DNA of 64,000 nucleotides from Alteromonas_E sp965248545 (GTDB lineage: Bacteria; Pseudomonadota; Gammaproteobacteria; Enterobacterales; Alteromonadaceae). Each line of letters opens with the position of its first letter. Within the stretch, counting starts at the first letter, position 1. Of this stretch, positions 17,534 to 26,199 are shown one piece after another. Both the position numbers and the translations under genes were made by a program. The stretch is taken from positions 62,001 to 126,000 of the forward strand of contig OZ252110.1 of NCBI GenBank assembly GCA_965248545.1, written 5' to 3'. The notes below the pieces were generated by a model that made no database searches, had not been told where the DNA came from, and saw nothing but the letters and a program-made list of their open reading frames with translations.

Positions 17534-17541
17534 CCACTCGC
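17520..17541 (+). terminator. Candidate terminator of the Crp/Fnr gene
   Basis: GCGAGTGG-gaatag-CCACTCGC is a perfect 8-bp stem with a 6-base loop that includes the gene's TAG stop (17531-17533). The following TGTATTCTTT is only moderately U-rich. It lies nine bases before the 3' end of convergent fabB. Confidence 0.5.
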
Positions 17542-17549
17542 TGTATTCT

Positions 17550-18764
17550 TTAGTCTTGGTAGCGCGACATAACCAAGGTGGCGTTTGTACCGCCAAAGCC
17601 AAAACTATTCGACATAATCGTGTTCAATTCAGTTTCACGCGTTGCCGTTACAATATCCAAGCCTTCTGCTTGCTCATCTAGGTTATCGATATTGATTGAT
17701 GGTGCAATGAAACCATGCTTCATCATCAACAAACTGTAAATAGCTTCGTTGACGCCCGCGGCTCCTAAGGCGTGGCCGGTAAGTGACTTGGTTGCACTAA
17801 TGGGTGGTGAATTGTCTGCAAAGACTTCGCGAATCGCCTTAAGCTCTTGCACGTCGCCCACCGGTGTTGAAGTGCCATGGGTATTGAGATAATCGATTGG
17901 GGCATCAATGCCCTGCATGGCCATCTGCATACAACGAACTGCCCCTTCACCCGACGGCGCAACCATGTCGTAGCCATCTGAAGTTGCACCATAGCCGGTA
18001 ATTTCGGCATAAATCGTGGCACCGCGCGCTAGTGCGTGTTCAAGCTCCTCAACGACGACCATACCGCCACCGCCAGAACTAACAAAACCATCGCGCTCAG
18101 CGCAATACGTGCGTGACGCGACTGCAGGGTTGTCGTTATATTTGCTCGACAAGGCGCCCATGGCGTCAAATTGAGACGATAGCGTCCAGTGTAGCTCTTC
18201 GCCGCCTCCAGCAAATACTACGTCTTGCTTGTTTAACTGAATCATCTCAAGCGCGTTGCCAATGCAGTGCGCACTCGTAGCACAAGCTGACGAGATCGAG
18301 TAGTTGATTCCTTTAATTTTAAATGGTGTCGCCAAGCAGGCCGAAACAGTAGAGCCCATACAACGAGTCACCATATAAGGGCCCACTCGTTTGACGCCCT
18401 TTTCTCGCAAGATGTCTGCTGACGCCACCTGATTCACTGAAGACGCACCGCCCGATCCCGCAATGATGCCAGTTCTTGGGTTTGAGATTTGTTCTTCCGT
18501 TAGGCCAGAATCAGCAATCGCCTGTTGCATGGCGACATAAGCATACCCTGCCGCATCACCCATAAAACGCATTGCTTTGCGATCAATGTGCTCTTTCAGA
18601 TCGATGTCAACCTCACCCCAGACGTGACTGCGCATTCCCATTTCTGCAAACTGTTCAGAAAATGTGATGCCGGACTTTCCAGCGCGTAACGAATCCGTCA
18701 CCTGTTGTTGATTGATACCGATGCTCGACACGATGCCGACGCCTGTAATTACTGCTCTTCTCAT
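17550..18764 (-). CDS. fabB: Beta-ketoacyl-ACP synthase I
   Basis: FabB condenses malonyl-ACP with acyl-ACP and is essential for making unsaturated fatty acids in gammaproteobacteria. The 404-residue protein has the thiolase-fold active-site Cys161 in SISSACATSAHCIG, the first His in YLNTHGTSTPVGD and the second in SLTGHALGAAG, with the C-terminal NSFGFGGTNATLV. AGGTGA five bases before the ATG supports the start. It is divergent from mnmC as in E. coli. A possible FadR site is noted upstream, at 18813-18829; FadR activates fabB in E. coli. Confidence 0.98.
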   Translation of the reverse strand: MRRAVITGVGIVSSIGINQQQVTDSLRAGKSGITFSEQFAEMGMRSHVWGEVDIDLKEHIDRKAMRFMGDAAGYAYVAMQQAIADSGLTEEQISNPRTGIIAGSGGASSVNQVASADILREKGVKRVGPYMVTRCMGSTVSACLATPFKIKGINYSISSACATSAHCIGNALEMIQLNKQDVVFAGGGEELHWTLSSQFDAMGALSSKYNDNPAVASRTYCAERDGFVSSGGGGMVVVEELEHALARGATIYAEITGYGATSDGYDMVAPSGEGAVRCMQMAMQGIDAPIDYLNTHGTSTPVGDVQELKAIREVFADNSPPISATKSLTGHALGAAGVNEAIYSLLMMKHGFIAPSINIDNLDEQAEGLDIVTATRETELNTIMSNSFGFGGTNATLVMSRYQD

Positions 18765-18812
18765 AGTTCACCTGAATAAATTAACGCGCATAGTCTAATG
18801 ATTTATACCCAC

Positions 18813-18829
18813 TAAGTGGTCTGCTCTTT
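18813..18829. promoter_or_regulatory. Weak candidate FadR site upstream of fabB
   Basis: AAGTGGTCTGCTCTTTG, 49-65 bases before the fabB start, shares the TGGTC-N-G core with the E. coli FadR consensus ANCTGGTCNGACNTGTT but differs at several other positions. FadR activates fabB in E. coli, and a FadR with a near-identical DNA-binding domain is encoded at 48351-49061. Position fits; sequence match is partial. Confidence 0.25.
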
Positions 18830-18941
18830 GGCATTGGAACTCGCCAAAACCGCATTGATTAAACGCAGTTCGGCCAGCATTTTTCGTTTTAACACGTTAT
18901 CATAACCTTCCGGTATTTACTGTGACATAGAAACGACAATT

Positions 18942-20972
18942 GTGCAGCGCTCTTTTGCCAAAATAGATTTTCAACCTGACGGAACACCCGTCGCCAAAGA
19001 TTTTGATGATGTATATTTTTCTAAACACGATGGCGCAGAAGAAACGCGTTATGTGTTTATTCAAAATAATCAATTGCCAGAGCGGTGGCAGGACCACTCG
19101 CGAGGTCATTTTGTTATCGCCGAAACCGGATTTGGTACTGGCCTAAACTTTTTACTCGCTGCCGAAGCATTCTTACAATTCAGACGCCAACACCCTCATT
19201 CTGCTGTCAAACAGCTTAACTTTGTCACAACAGAAAAATTCCCACTAAGCCCAGAAGATTGGCATCAGGCAATACAGCCATTTAAGGAACTACAGCTTGC
19301 CAATTGGCTGCTGGCACAAAAATTGGTGCACATCGATGGCTGCCATCGATTTGAATATGCCGAGGGCAATACGCGTATCGTGCTGGATTTGTGGCTTGGC
19401 GATGTCCTAAGCGCCCTACCAAGCATGAATCAAGGCAGTGGTGGTGTGGTTGATGCATGGTTTTTAGACGGCTTCGCACCGAGTAAAAACCAGGCGATGT
19501 GGCAGCCAGAATTGTTTCGCCACATGGCTCGTCTGAGTCAGGCAAATGCAACATTTGCGACTTTTACCGCAGCAGGTTTTGTCAGACGCGGGCTGCAGGA
19601 AGCAGGTTTTGAAGTAGAAAAGCGCAAAGGCTTCGGTCGCAAACGCGATATGTTAGCGGGAACACTGAGCGATGAGGCTTATCATGGCTATCAGCTGTCC
19701 GACACGCCATACTGGAACCTCACGCCGTTACCGCCAAAAGCGCCCGAGGATTTACACATCGTCATTGTTGGCGGCGGGATCAGTGCAGCGTGCACCGCCT
19801 ATGCGCTTGCCAAGCGTAGCGTCAAGGTTACCGTGATTACCAAAGCCGATACACTCGCCGACGCTGCATCTGGCAACCCTCAAGCGGCGGTGTATCCGCA
19901 ACTTAACGCGAAAGCGAGCATGTTGAGCCTGGTCCAACTGAACAGTTTTCTGTATGCCAAGCGGCTATATCAAGAACTCAGTGAACGGGGTTTCGATTTT
20001 GCGAATGCTTGGCCTGGAGTTCTGCAACTCGGATTTTCAGACGTTGTACAGCAGCGCCAGGAGAACTTACTCAAACAAAACGTTTGGCCTGAAGAGGTCA
20101 TTCATGGGGTAGACGCAGAAAACGCTGCGCAACTAGCCGGGATTGATTTGCCATACTCGGGTTTATTTATCCCATTGGCGGGTTGGCTGTCTCCACCTGA
20201 ACTTGTCACTGCTATGTTTGATGCTGCGGCTCAGATGACCCACATCAATATGGTTTTTAACGGTGAGTATATTGCTCACCAGACTAATCGCGGTATTACG
20301 TCTGTTCACTTCATTCGAGATGGACAATCGACACAAATTGATTGTGACGCCGTGGTACTAGCCTCCGGACACTCAGCGGCAACCATTCCCCACAGTGAGG
20401 ATATTCCGATGACGTTGACGCGCGGTCAGGTCGAATCGATTCCAGCTCAGGCACCACTGTCCGAACTGAAAACCGTCTTGTGTCATAAAGGCTATTTAAC
20501 CCCTGCCCTTAACGGCAGACATGCACTGGGCTCAACCTATGTGAAACAGGACTTGGACACTGGCGTGCGTGCGGCAGAAACCCAAACTAATAGGCAAACA
20601 CATATGCGCTGTTTGAGCGCATGTGACTGGGCCGAATCGCTGCCTGAGTCAGCGTCAGCGCGCGCGGCGGTGAGGTGCTCTACCCCAGATCACCTGCCGT
20701 TAGTTGGTGCGATACCCAATATTAAGAAACAAGCGCAACAATATGCGCAGTACACGCAGAAGCGCCGTCAACCACTGGCGCAAGTCCCTGCCGTGGTAGC
20801 GCACACTTATATGCTTGGCGGGTTGGGCTCTCGCGGTTTTACCACCGCACCACTGCTTGCTGAACGTCTGGTATGTGAGTTGACCGGTGAACCTATGCCA
20901 ATGGAGCAAGCGTTGTTAGCAGCCTTAAATCCAAACAGATATGTGCTGCGCGAAGCTAAAAGAGATGCATAA
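18942..20972 (+). CDS. mnmC: Bifunctional tRNA mnm5s2U methyltransferase/oxidoreductase
   Basis: MnmC finishes 5-methylaminomethyl-2-thiouridine at the wobble base: the FAD domain removes the carboxymethyl group and the SAM domain methylates the amine. The 676-residue fusion has the methyltransferase at about 1-240 (FVIAETGFGTGLNFLLAAEAF and DAWFLDGFAPSKNQAMW) and the oxidoreductase after about 265 (IVIVGGGISAACTAYALAKR). The start is GTG at 18942, as required by family alignment (QRSFAKIDFQPDGTPVAKDF directly follows). It is divergent from fabB and converges on the FlgO-like genes with a four-base gap. Confidence 0.97.
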   Translation: MQRSFAKIDFQPDGTPVAKDFDDVYFSKHDGAEETRYVFIQNNQLPERWQDHSRGHFVIAETGFGTGLNFLLAAEAFLQFRRQHPHSAVKQLNFVTTEKFPLSPEDWHQAIQPFKELQLANWLLAQKLVHIDGCHRFEYAEGNTRIVLDLWLGDVLSALPSMNQGSGGVVDAWFLDGFAPSKNQAMWQPELFRHMARLSQANATFATFTAAGFVRRGLQEAGFEVEKRKGFGRKRDMLAGTLSDEAYHGYQLSDTPYWNLTPLPPKAPEDLHIVIVGGGISAACTAYALAKRSVKVTVITKADTLADAASGNPQAAVYPQLNAKASMLSLVQLNSFLYAKRLYQELSERGFDFANAWPGVLQLGFSDVVQQRQENLLKQNVWPEEVIHGVDAENAAQLAGIDLPYSGLFIPLAGWLSPPELVTAMFDAAAQMTHINMVFNGEYIAHQTNRGITSVHFIRDGQSTQIDCDAVVLASGHSAATIPHSEDIPMTLTRGQVESIPAQAPLSELKTVLCHKGYLTPALNGRHALGSTYVKQDLDTGVRAAETQTNRQTHMRCLSACDWAESLPESASARAAVRCSTPDHLPLVGAIPNIKKQAQQYAQYTQKRRQPLAQVPAVVAHTYMLGGLGSRGFTTAPLLAERLVCELTGEPMPMEQALLAALNPNRYVLREAKRDA

Positions 20973-20976
20973 AACA

Positions 20977-21738
20977 CTAGCGTTGCGATAGGTACGGGTT
21001 TAGATCGGCGACCACAAAATCAGGGATCATCACATTTGCACTTGCGACTACGCGGCGGTCTTCAAGCGATACAATACGCGCATTCACAGAAATTCCCTGA
21101 CTTCGATAAATCAAGGTTCCGGTCAGGACGTGGTCCATCGCTAACTCAGTAGCCAGATCACTGGCTTCACGACTAAATACGAAATCGCCGCGAGCGCCCA
21201 CTTGCAACTCTTCTGCCACCTTAAAATCTACCACGCCGACACCAAAGTGTTGGATCTCGCCAATAAAGTACTCGGCCAGTTGATTGCCAACGGGATTTGT
21301 ATTCGTGAGTTGACTATCCAAGTCCACGAAGGAAGTCACACCGACTAACGCATTGGGTCCTAAACCAACCGCTCTGTCCATCAGTTGCATTGCCAATTGT
21401 TCGGCGTAGTCCTTTAAGGTTTTGTGCGTGCGTTCTGATTCAAACAGTGTGCCCATACGATTGCGAGCAGCGGGTATTGATGTTTCGGAACTAGAATCAC
21501 GCATTTGCATATCGCGGCTATCGGGCCGATAGGTTGCCATTGACGGCGCTACCGCTTGACCCGATTCAAGCGCATACTGCTCTTGCAAAGACAAGGATTG
21601 AGGCTCAATGCCGGATGAGCCTTGCGCTTCAGCACTCGATTCCTCGTCAAACCAATAATAAGATCCGTCCGTAATAGCGCAACCTGATAGCCCGCCTAAC
21701 AGTAGCAGTGACAGGATGAATCGTCGGATTAGCAGCAT
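20977..21738 (-). CDS. FlgO-family outer-membrane lipoprotein (copy 3)
   Basis: A 253-residue lipoprotein: signal peptide ending in the lipobox LSGC (Cys at about residue 20), a variable linker, then a FlgO-type domain from about residue 105 (DYAEQLAMQLMDRAVGLG, VTSFVDLDSQLTNTNPVGNQ, DHVLTGTLIYRSQGISVNAR). In Vibrio, FlgO is needed for normal flagellar structure, but the genes there lie with flgP and flgT; no flagellar gene is near here, so the role is open. It is the last of three tandem paralogues, four bases after the preceding stop; GAGGGTAAT provides its ribosome-binding site and overlaps that gene's end. Confidence 0.8.
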   Translation of the reverse strand: MLLIRRFILSLLLLGGLSGCAITDGSYYWFDEESSAEAQGSSGIEPQSLSLQEQYALESGQAVAPSMATYRPDSRDMQMRDSSSETSIPAARNRMGTLFESERTHKTLKDYAEQLAMQLMDRAVGLGPNALVGVTSFVDLDSQLTNTNPVGNQLAEYFIGEIQHFGVGVVDFKVAEELQVGARGDFVFSREASDLATELAMDHVLTGTLIYRSQGISVNARIVSLEDRRVVASANVMIPDFVVADLNPYLSQR

Positions 21739-21742
21739 GTCA

Positions 21743-22501
21743 TTACCCTCGCGTTAATTTCACGCCATCTCGCATATCATCTTGTTGTCGTTCACTTGGG
21801 ATGAGTGCATCTACAACATAAAACGGCACCAGTGTCTGGGCACTGGCTACCACCGCTTTTGATGCTAACCCCAGAATACGCGCATTAACGAGGTATCCCC
21901 CCTGATGTTTGGTCAAGGTTCCAGTGAGGACATATTCCATGGGCAAATTAGCATTTAGTTCAAGGTAGTCGCGACTCAACATAAAATCGCCATCGCTCGT
22001 CACGCGAATGTAATTGGTCGCCTTGTAATCAATGACGGGCACGCGAAATTTATGCAGTTCATGGACAAAAGATTCAGCCATTTGATGACCCAGCAGATTG
22101 GTTTCTTGTAGGTCACTATCGAGTAGCGCGAAGTGCGTCACCGCGATGGGCGTTTGGGTGGTGACATACTCCATATTACCGACTAAATCTTGCGTCAGTA
22201 CTTTAACGTAATCCCCAATGTGCTTGGCTAAAGGTCGGCCTTTATAGGCTCCCTGAACACTCGAATATACAGGAGGCTGACCAAATGTACCGAAATTATC
22301 AGACGTGTTGTCTTGCTCATCACTCCAAAAACTGGAAGTATCATTAGGGGCTTGGGTGATATCCACCACTTGCATGCTGGCTCGCGTATCACTGACATCT
22401 TGCATGCTGACATCAGATTGTTCTGAACTCATCATCGAACATCCGCTCAGAGCAGCAACCATTAGCATTGGCAAGAGTGTTTGCCGTTTAAATAATTTCA
22501 T
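21743..22501 (-). CDS. FlgO-family outer-membrane lipoprotein (copy 2)
   Basis: About 252 residues. I start at the ATG at 22501, which begins a lipoprotein signal MKLFKRQTLLPMLMVAALSG with the modified Cys next; the frame is open to 22528, but those nine residues would precede the signal. The FlgO-type domain starts near residue 90, with VTHFALLDSDLQETNLLGHQ and MEYVLTGTLTKHQGGYLVNAR. It is middle of the tandem triplet, 44 bases after copy 1 and four bases before copy 3, so the three are almost certainly one transcript. Similarity between copies is limited to the domain, implying old duplications or separate recruitment rather than recent copying. Confidence 0.8.
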   Translation of the reverse strand: MKLFKRQTLLPMLMVAALSGCSMMSSEQSDVSMQDVSDTRASMQVVDITQAPNDTSSFWSDEQDNTSDNFGTFGQPPVYSSVQGAYKGRPLAKHIGDYVKVLTQDLVGNMEYVTTQTPIAVTHFALLDSDLQETNLLGHQMAESFVHELHKFRVPVIDYKATNYIRVTSDGDFMLSRDYLELNANLPMEYVLTGTLTKHQGGYLVNARILGLASKAVVASAQTLVPFYVVDALIPSERQQDDMRDGVKLTRG

Positions 22502-22545
22502 AGCATTACCGTGGTTATGTCGTGTCATAGTCTCATTTACATCAC

Positions 22546-23160
22546 TTACAGGGTTGCGTCAGTGCGATAAATCATCCCGTTTCGCGTGGTGACTTGCTCT
22601 CTTTGCCAAAACAACTCAGCAGGAAAAAAGCGCGTCGCGGCCGCCATCACATCATTGCTTCTGGCGTTGATGATACGCGCATTAACAACCGCCCCTTCTT
22701 GCTGATAAACCAGCGTTCCCGTGATGTAAAAATCAATTGATTCGAGACCCGCGAGTTTTTCAATGTCCCGGGTGAGTACTCGATCAGAAAGATCATTAAT
22801 TAATATATCGCTCGAAAGCTTAAACTCTTGAGTGATAAACCCACGACGAGAAGCCTCAGTCATCAATCCCTGTTCAAGTTGATGGCCCAATAGCATTAGT
22901 GGATGCTGTTGCTGTGAGTCGTATTGCATAGTATCCACTGGAACGAAACCGACTACAGCGTACCGCGCTTGACGACTTGGACGGACACCGCTAAATAACT
23001 CGTTGGCCAATTGATGCGTATGCAATTCAATGTTACCCAACGCTGGAGAGACTGAATGGTATGGTTGAGCCGACGATTGTGCATCGTCTACTTGAGCGCA
23101 ACCTGACAATAACAGCAGTGCACCACTGACAAGAGTTATGAAGACTGATTGAATTCGCAT
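22546..23160 (-). CDS. FlgO-family outer-membrane lipoprotein (copy 1)
   Basis: The promoter-proximal member of the triplet, 204 residues. The lipoprotein signal ends LLLLSGC, with Cys at about residue 21, and the FlgO-type domain begins almost at once (LANELFSGVRPSRQARYAVV, then LLGHQLEQGLMTEASRRGFI and IDFYITGTLVYQQEGAVVNAR). It lacks the 50-60 residue linker of the other two copies. Lipid attachment and absence of a +2 Asp retention signal suggest the outer membrane. Function is inferred only from family resemblance. Confidence 0.8.
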   Translation of the reverse strand: MRIQSVFITLVSGALLLLSGCAQVDDAQSSAQPYHSVSPALGNIELHTHQLANELFSGVRPSRQARYAVVGFVPVDTMQYDSQQQHPLMLLGHQLEQGLMTEASRRGFITQEFKLSSDILINDLSDRVLTRDIEKLAGLESIDFYITGTLVYQQEGAVVNARIINARSNDVMAAATRFFPAELFWQREQVTTRNGMIYRTDATL

Positions 23161-23292
23161 GGTACTCGCTTCGTGCCTGAAATAAATAGTGCCAGAAGAT
23201 TTGCAAGAATCTAGCCAGATGGGCGAATGTAACCAACTCTGAGAAAACGTGACGTTACTAGTGCTGGCTTTACAGCCTCCCGACGCGCATTA

Positions 23293-23306
23293 GGCAAATA
23301 TTTGCC
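23293..23306. other. 14-bp perfect palindrome downstream of yfcL
   Basis: GGCAAATATTTGCC lies two bases beyond the yfcL stop and between it and the start of the FlgO-like operon. With no loop and no U-run it is a poor terminator; a protein-binding site for the downstream operon is possible. Confidence 0.3.
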
Positions 23307-23308
23307 GC

Positions 23309-23590
23309 TTACCTTGCAGCCAAATCTACGAGTTGTTGCCACAGTGTCCAAACACGGTCTTGGTCGCTCGGCTCGAGTTCTCTGTCTTCAAACGCCGCGT
23401 GCAGACTGGTTTTCATTTGCTCGTCAAGTACTGCTAGCCCAGGTGATGCACTTGCCATTACGCGACTCACCACGAGATCGAAATGCCCATGCAAATAGCT
23501 ATTGATAAACAATTCGTGGTCGTCTTCCAGATTTACTGCATCGTGCAGCTTTTGTTCCATGCTTTCAATTTGATGTTCAAATACACTCAT
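23309..23590 (-). CDS. yfcL: YfcL family protein
   Basis: A 93-residue soluble protein, mostly helical and acidic, that matches the YfcL family in length and in segments such as HELFINSYLHGHFDLVV and VLDEQMKTSLHAAF. Function is unknown. The gene lies nine bases after an ATP-NAD kinase-like gene and near epmC; in E. coli yfcL also adjoins epmC. Conservation of this neighbourhood is the main evidence for the name. Confidence 0.9.
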   Translation of the reverse strand: MSVFEHQIESMEQKLHDAVNLEDDHELFINSYLHGHFDLVVSRVMASASPGLAVLDEQMKTSLHAAFEDRELEPSDQDRVWTLWQQLVDLAAR

Positions 23591-23598
23591 TGATTTCT

Positions 23599-24741
23599 CT
23601 ACTCTTCGACATAATCTGTAACCGGATACAAAACGTGATCGTTGTATCCGGTTACGACTTCAATACTGCCGCGCAGCGCTGCATCCAACGCAGGATCCCC
23701 CGAATCAACGACGATAGGCCGCTTGTCCAATGCTTGTATCTTGCGTTTACTGGCAAGCACCAGCAAATTGTCGATACCGGCATGACGGATCAACTCTGCA
23801 CTGATCTGTTGGTTACCGCGTCCGAGGATATGTCCTTGTCCACCGATCAATGTCACGATAATCCGAGTTGGCTTACCTGCACAGGCTTCTAGCAGCTGCG
23901 CGGCGGTCAAGTCAGAGCCAATGACCTCGCCATTTAAAACCAAATCAACCCCCAAAAGCGTACTGGGCAAGCCTATCGCTTCCATGGCTCCGGTGATGGT
24001 CGAGCCTGAGCCGATCACAAAATACGTGTCAGGATAATCGTCGAATATTTCAGCCAGATAATCGCCCATATCTTGGATCAACAGTTCATCACTCTCCTTG
24101 CCACCCATTTTCACGGCTTGTATATAGCGCAACTCCTCTGGTACACGCATTTCGCCAACGTGTTTCGCTATCACATTCCCTTGTCGGAACGCATCCTCGT
24201 CAATATCGCGGACTTCAGCTTCACGAACCGACACTAATTCACCGCTGACCAATAGCTGCAATAATTTACCAGCGGTCGTGGGCGAGACCGCATACACGCC
24301 CGAGTGGATTTTGCACCCTGCGGGAATGCCAACAACCGGCATGGCGTCACCGACAATGGTGTGAATATCAGTTGCTGTGCCGTCGCCACCTGCAAAGATC
24401 AGCGCATCAAGATTCAGCTCCAGCATTTTTTGCGCGGCTTGCTTGGTGTCATCAGCTTCAGTTTGCTGCGACGCAGGCGTGTAGACAACGTGAACATTAA
24501 GTCCTAATGACGTCGCTGCATCTTCTCCCATTTCACCGGCTACTGTGTAAATTTCACAAGATGACGAGAGTGACTGAAGATGTCTCAGCGCAATTAAAGC
24601 ACGCTGATTCGCGAGTTTTTCTGCCCCTCTCGCTAACGCAAGATCGCGGGTCTCCTGACCGTCACTACCTTTCAGGCCTGTGGCGCCACCGATGCCGGCA
24701 AAGGGGTTAATGATTAGTCCCAACCGAAACGTCATGCTCAT
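23599..24741 (-). CDS. ATP-NAD kinase-like protein (COG3199 family)
   Basis: A 380-residue protein with an N-terminal NAD-kinase/diacylglycerol-kinase fold: LGLIINPFAGIGGATGLKGSDG and the catalytic GGDGTATDIHTIVG near residue 100, then VPAGCKIHSGVYAVSPTTAG. It is distinct from housekeeping NadK, and the phosphoryl acceptor is not established. I start at the ATG at 24741, which overlaps the epmC stop as ATGA and has AAGGAT upstream; the frame is open ten residues further to 24771, inside epmC. The overlap implies translational coupling with epmC. Confidence 0.9.
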   Translation of the reverse strand: MSMTFRLGLIINPFAGIGGATGLKGSDGQETRDLALARGAEKLANQRALIALRHLQSLSSSCEIYTVAGEMGEDAATSLGLNVHVVYTPASQQTEADDTKQAAQKMLELNLDALIFAGGDGTATDIHTIVGDAMPVVGIPAGCKIHSGVYAVSPTTAGKLLQLLVSGELVSVREAEVRDIDEDAFRQGNVIAKHVGEMRVPEELRYIQAVKMGGKESDELLIQDMGDYLAEIFDDYPDTYFVIGSGSTITGAMEAIGLPSTLLGVDLVLNGEVIGSDLTAAQLLEACAGKPTRIIVTLIGGQGHILGRGNQQISAELIRHAGIDNLLVLASKRKIQALDKRPIVVDSGDPALDAALRGSIEVVTGYNDHVLYPVTDYVEE

Positions 24742-25343
24742 GATGATAGATCCTTGCTGGCTGACAAACATCGCTGTGCGCTCAACGGTGCACTCTTGTA
24801 ATGCGCTTGTAGTGCTTGGATAAACAGCTGTGCTCGAGCAGGAAACTTAGCCGCCAAAAACGCCTCAAGTTGCGCATAAACACGCAATGCAAAATCGGTC
24901 CTATCCGGTGTCGCGCCGTTGAGATTGTCAGTGCTAACGCCAAACTCGCGTCCCGCTGCGACGCTAAATGCCCACTCCAAAGCCTGTGGTTTTATTTCGA
25001 CTTGTTCAAACGCCTGCTGCTGAACCGCAGTCCGACCATCGGGACAATACCAGTATCCATAGTCTTCAAGTTTTCGACGCTCCGTCCCAGCAATGCACCA
25101 ATGAGCTATCTCATGCAGGGCACTGTTAAAAAAACCATGGGCAAACTCAATGCGGTGGTATGCGGTCGTCTCGTCAGCTGGCAGGTAAATGGGTTCACCG
25201 ATGCCCCTGACTAAACGCGTGTTGGTGTAGGCAAACGTCTGATTAAACAATGCGATGAGTTGCTCTACTTCTTGATATTGCAGATCAGCACAGTATGTCG
25301 CAGTTTCTGATTCGTGCGCGGCAGTGGCTATGGCGTTGTTCAC
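24738..25343 (-). CDS. epmC: Elongation factor P hydroxylase
   Basis: EpmC hydroxylates the beta-lysyl-lysine of elongation factor P. Diagnostic segments are EVEQLIALFNQTF, GEPIYLPADETTAYHRIEFAHGF, the HEIAHWCIAG motif (the two His with a Glu between form the metal site) and DYGYWYCPDGR. I place the start at GTG 25343, giving 201 residues against about 182 in E. coli; the frame stays open to a GTG at 25478, but that would add 45 unrelated residues and overlap the divergent gene's frame. The start is therefore uncertain although the identity is firm. It heads epmC-ATP/NAD kinase-yfcL. Confidence 0.92.
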   Translation of the reverse strand: MNNAIATAAHESETATYCADLQYQEVEQLIALFNQTFAYTNTRLVRGIGEPIYLPADETTAYHRIEFAHGFFNSALHEIAHWCIAGTERRKLEDYGYWYCPDGRTAVQQQAFEQVEIKPQALEWAFSVAAGREFGVSTDNLNGATPDRTDFALRVYAQLEAFLAAKFPARAQLFIQALQAHYKSAPLSAQRCLSASKDLSS

Positions 25344-25530
25344 AGATAAAACAGCTCGTGATTTGGATGCGCGGGAGTGTACCAGAAAGCGGCCCAAGCT
25401 TGTAATAGGATCGCGATTGCGCCAACCTATAGGCAAATAACGTTTTTCACTGAGCACTGTGGGACTTTCAGCAGACACTATTATTCAACACATTTACCGT
25501 GTTAATGCCAAGCGCGAATTGGCGATAAAA

Positions 25531-26199
25531 ATGAACCAACTCGCCTGTATTCAGCGTTTACAGGAATGGCAATGTCGGCGTTTACTTATCACTCACGCCG
25601 ATTTACAAGCCCAGCCTAAATTCGCAGATGCAATGCAATTTTTCGTGGATGAACTATATGGACCTAAAGATTTCAGTCAGAGAGATCAGGATCTTACTCG
25701 CGTAATCCCTAAACTAGCAGCAGTTTTACCAGAAAAAGCCTTGGTCGCACTCGATGACGCCCTGCGCCTAAATGCGCTGTCATTCGATTTGGACACAGAC
25801 ATGGTGACCGCTTTGTTGGCTCAATCCGCGCATGAGCGTTTGAGCGAAGAGGACATCACACCGGAAACCTATGCGCTGGCATATCGCCAAGTCGGGCGCG
25901 CGGAAGATCGCAAAGAACAAATCGAAATCGTTGAAAAGCTGGGCTTGCAGCTTGCTGATGTGGTTCACGTGCGTGGCATCAACCTATTGATCAAAATGGC
26001 CCGAAAACCGGCAGAAATAGCAGGAGTGCTGGCTTTACATGAATTCTTGGCCGAGGGCTTCTCAGCGTTTAAACAGTTAGGCGACGTACATGCTTTTATC
26101 GATCCGATCATTCTACGCGAAACCCAAATCATGCACGCATTGTTGGACGATCAATTTAGCCTGCAGAACAACCCGCTACCCGAGGTTAAAGCGGCATGA
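25531..26199 (+). CDS. Conserved protein of unknown function
   Basis: About 222 residues, soluble, mostly helical. I do not recognise a characterised family, though the FFVDELYGPKDFSQRDQDL segment near residue 45 has the look of a strongly conserved motif and FSDL-rich helices follow. The frame is open upstream to a GTG at 25459, which would overlap the longest epmC frame; the ATG at 25531 leaves a reasonable 187-base divergent promoter region. It overlaps the thioesterase gene by four bases (ATGA), so the two are translationally coupled, and the aspartic protease follows six bases later. This is the first gene of that three-gene operon. Confidence 0.75.
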   Translation: MNQLACIQRLQEWQCRRLLITHADLQAQPKFADAMQFFVDELYGPKDFSQRDQDLTRVIPKLAAVLPEKALVALDDALRLNALSFDLDTDMVTALLAQSAHERLSEEDITPETYALAYRQVGRAEDRKEQIEIVEKLGLQLADVVHVRGINLLIKMARKPAEIAGVLALHEFLAEGFSAFKQLGDVHAFIDPIILRETQIMHALLDDQFSLQNNPLPEVKAA

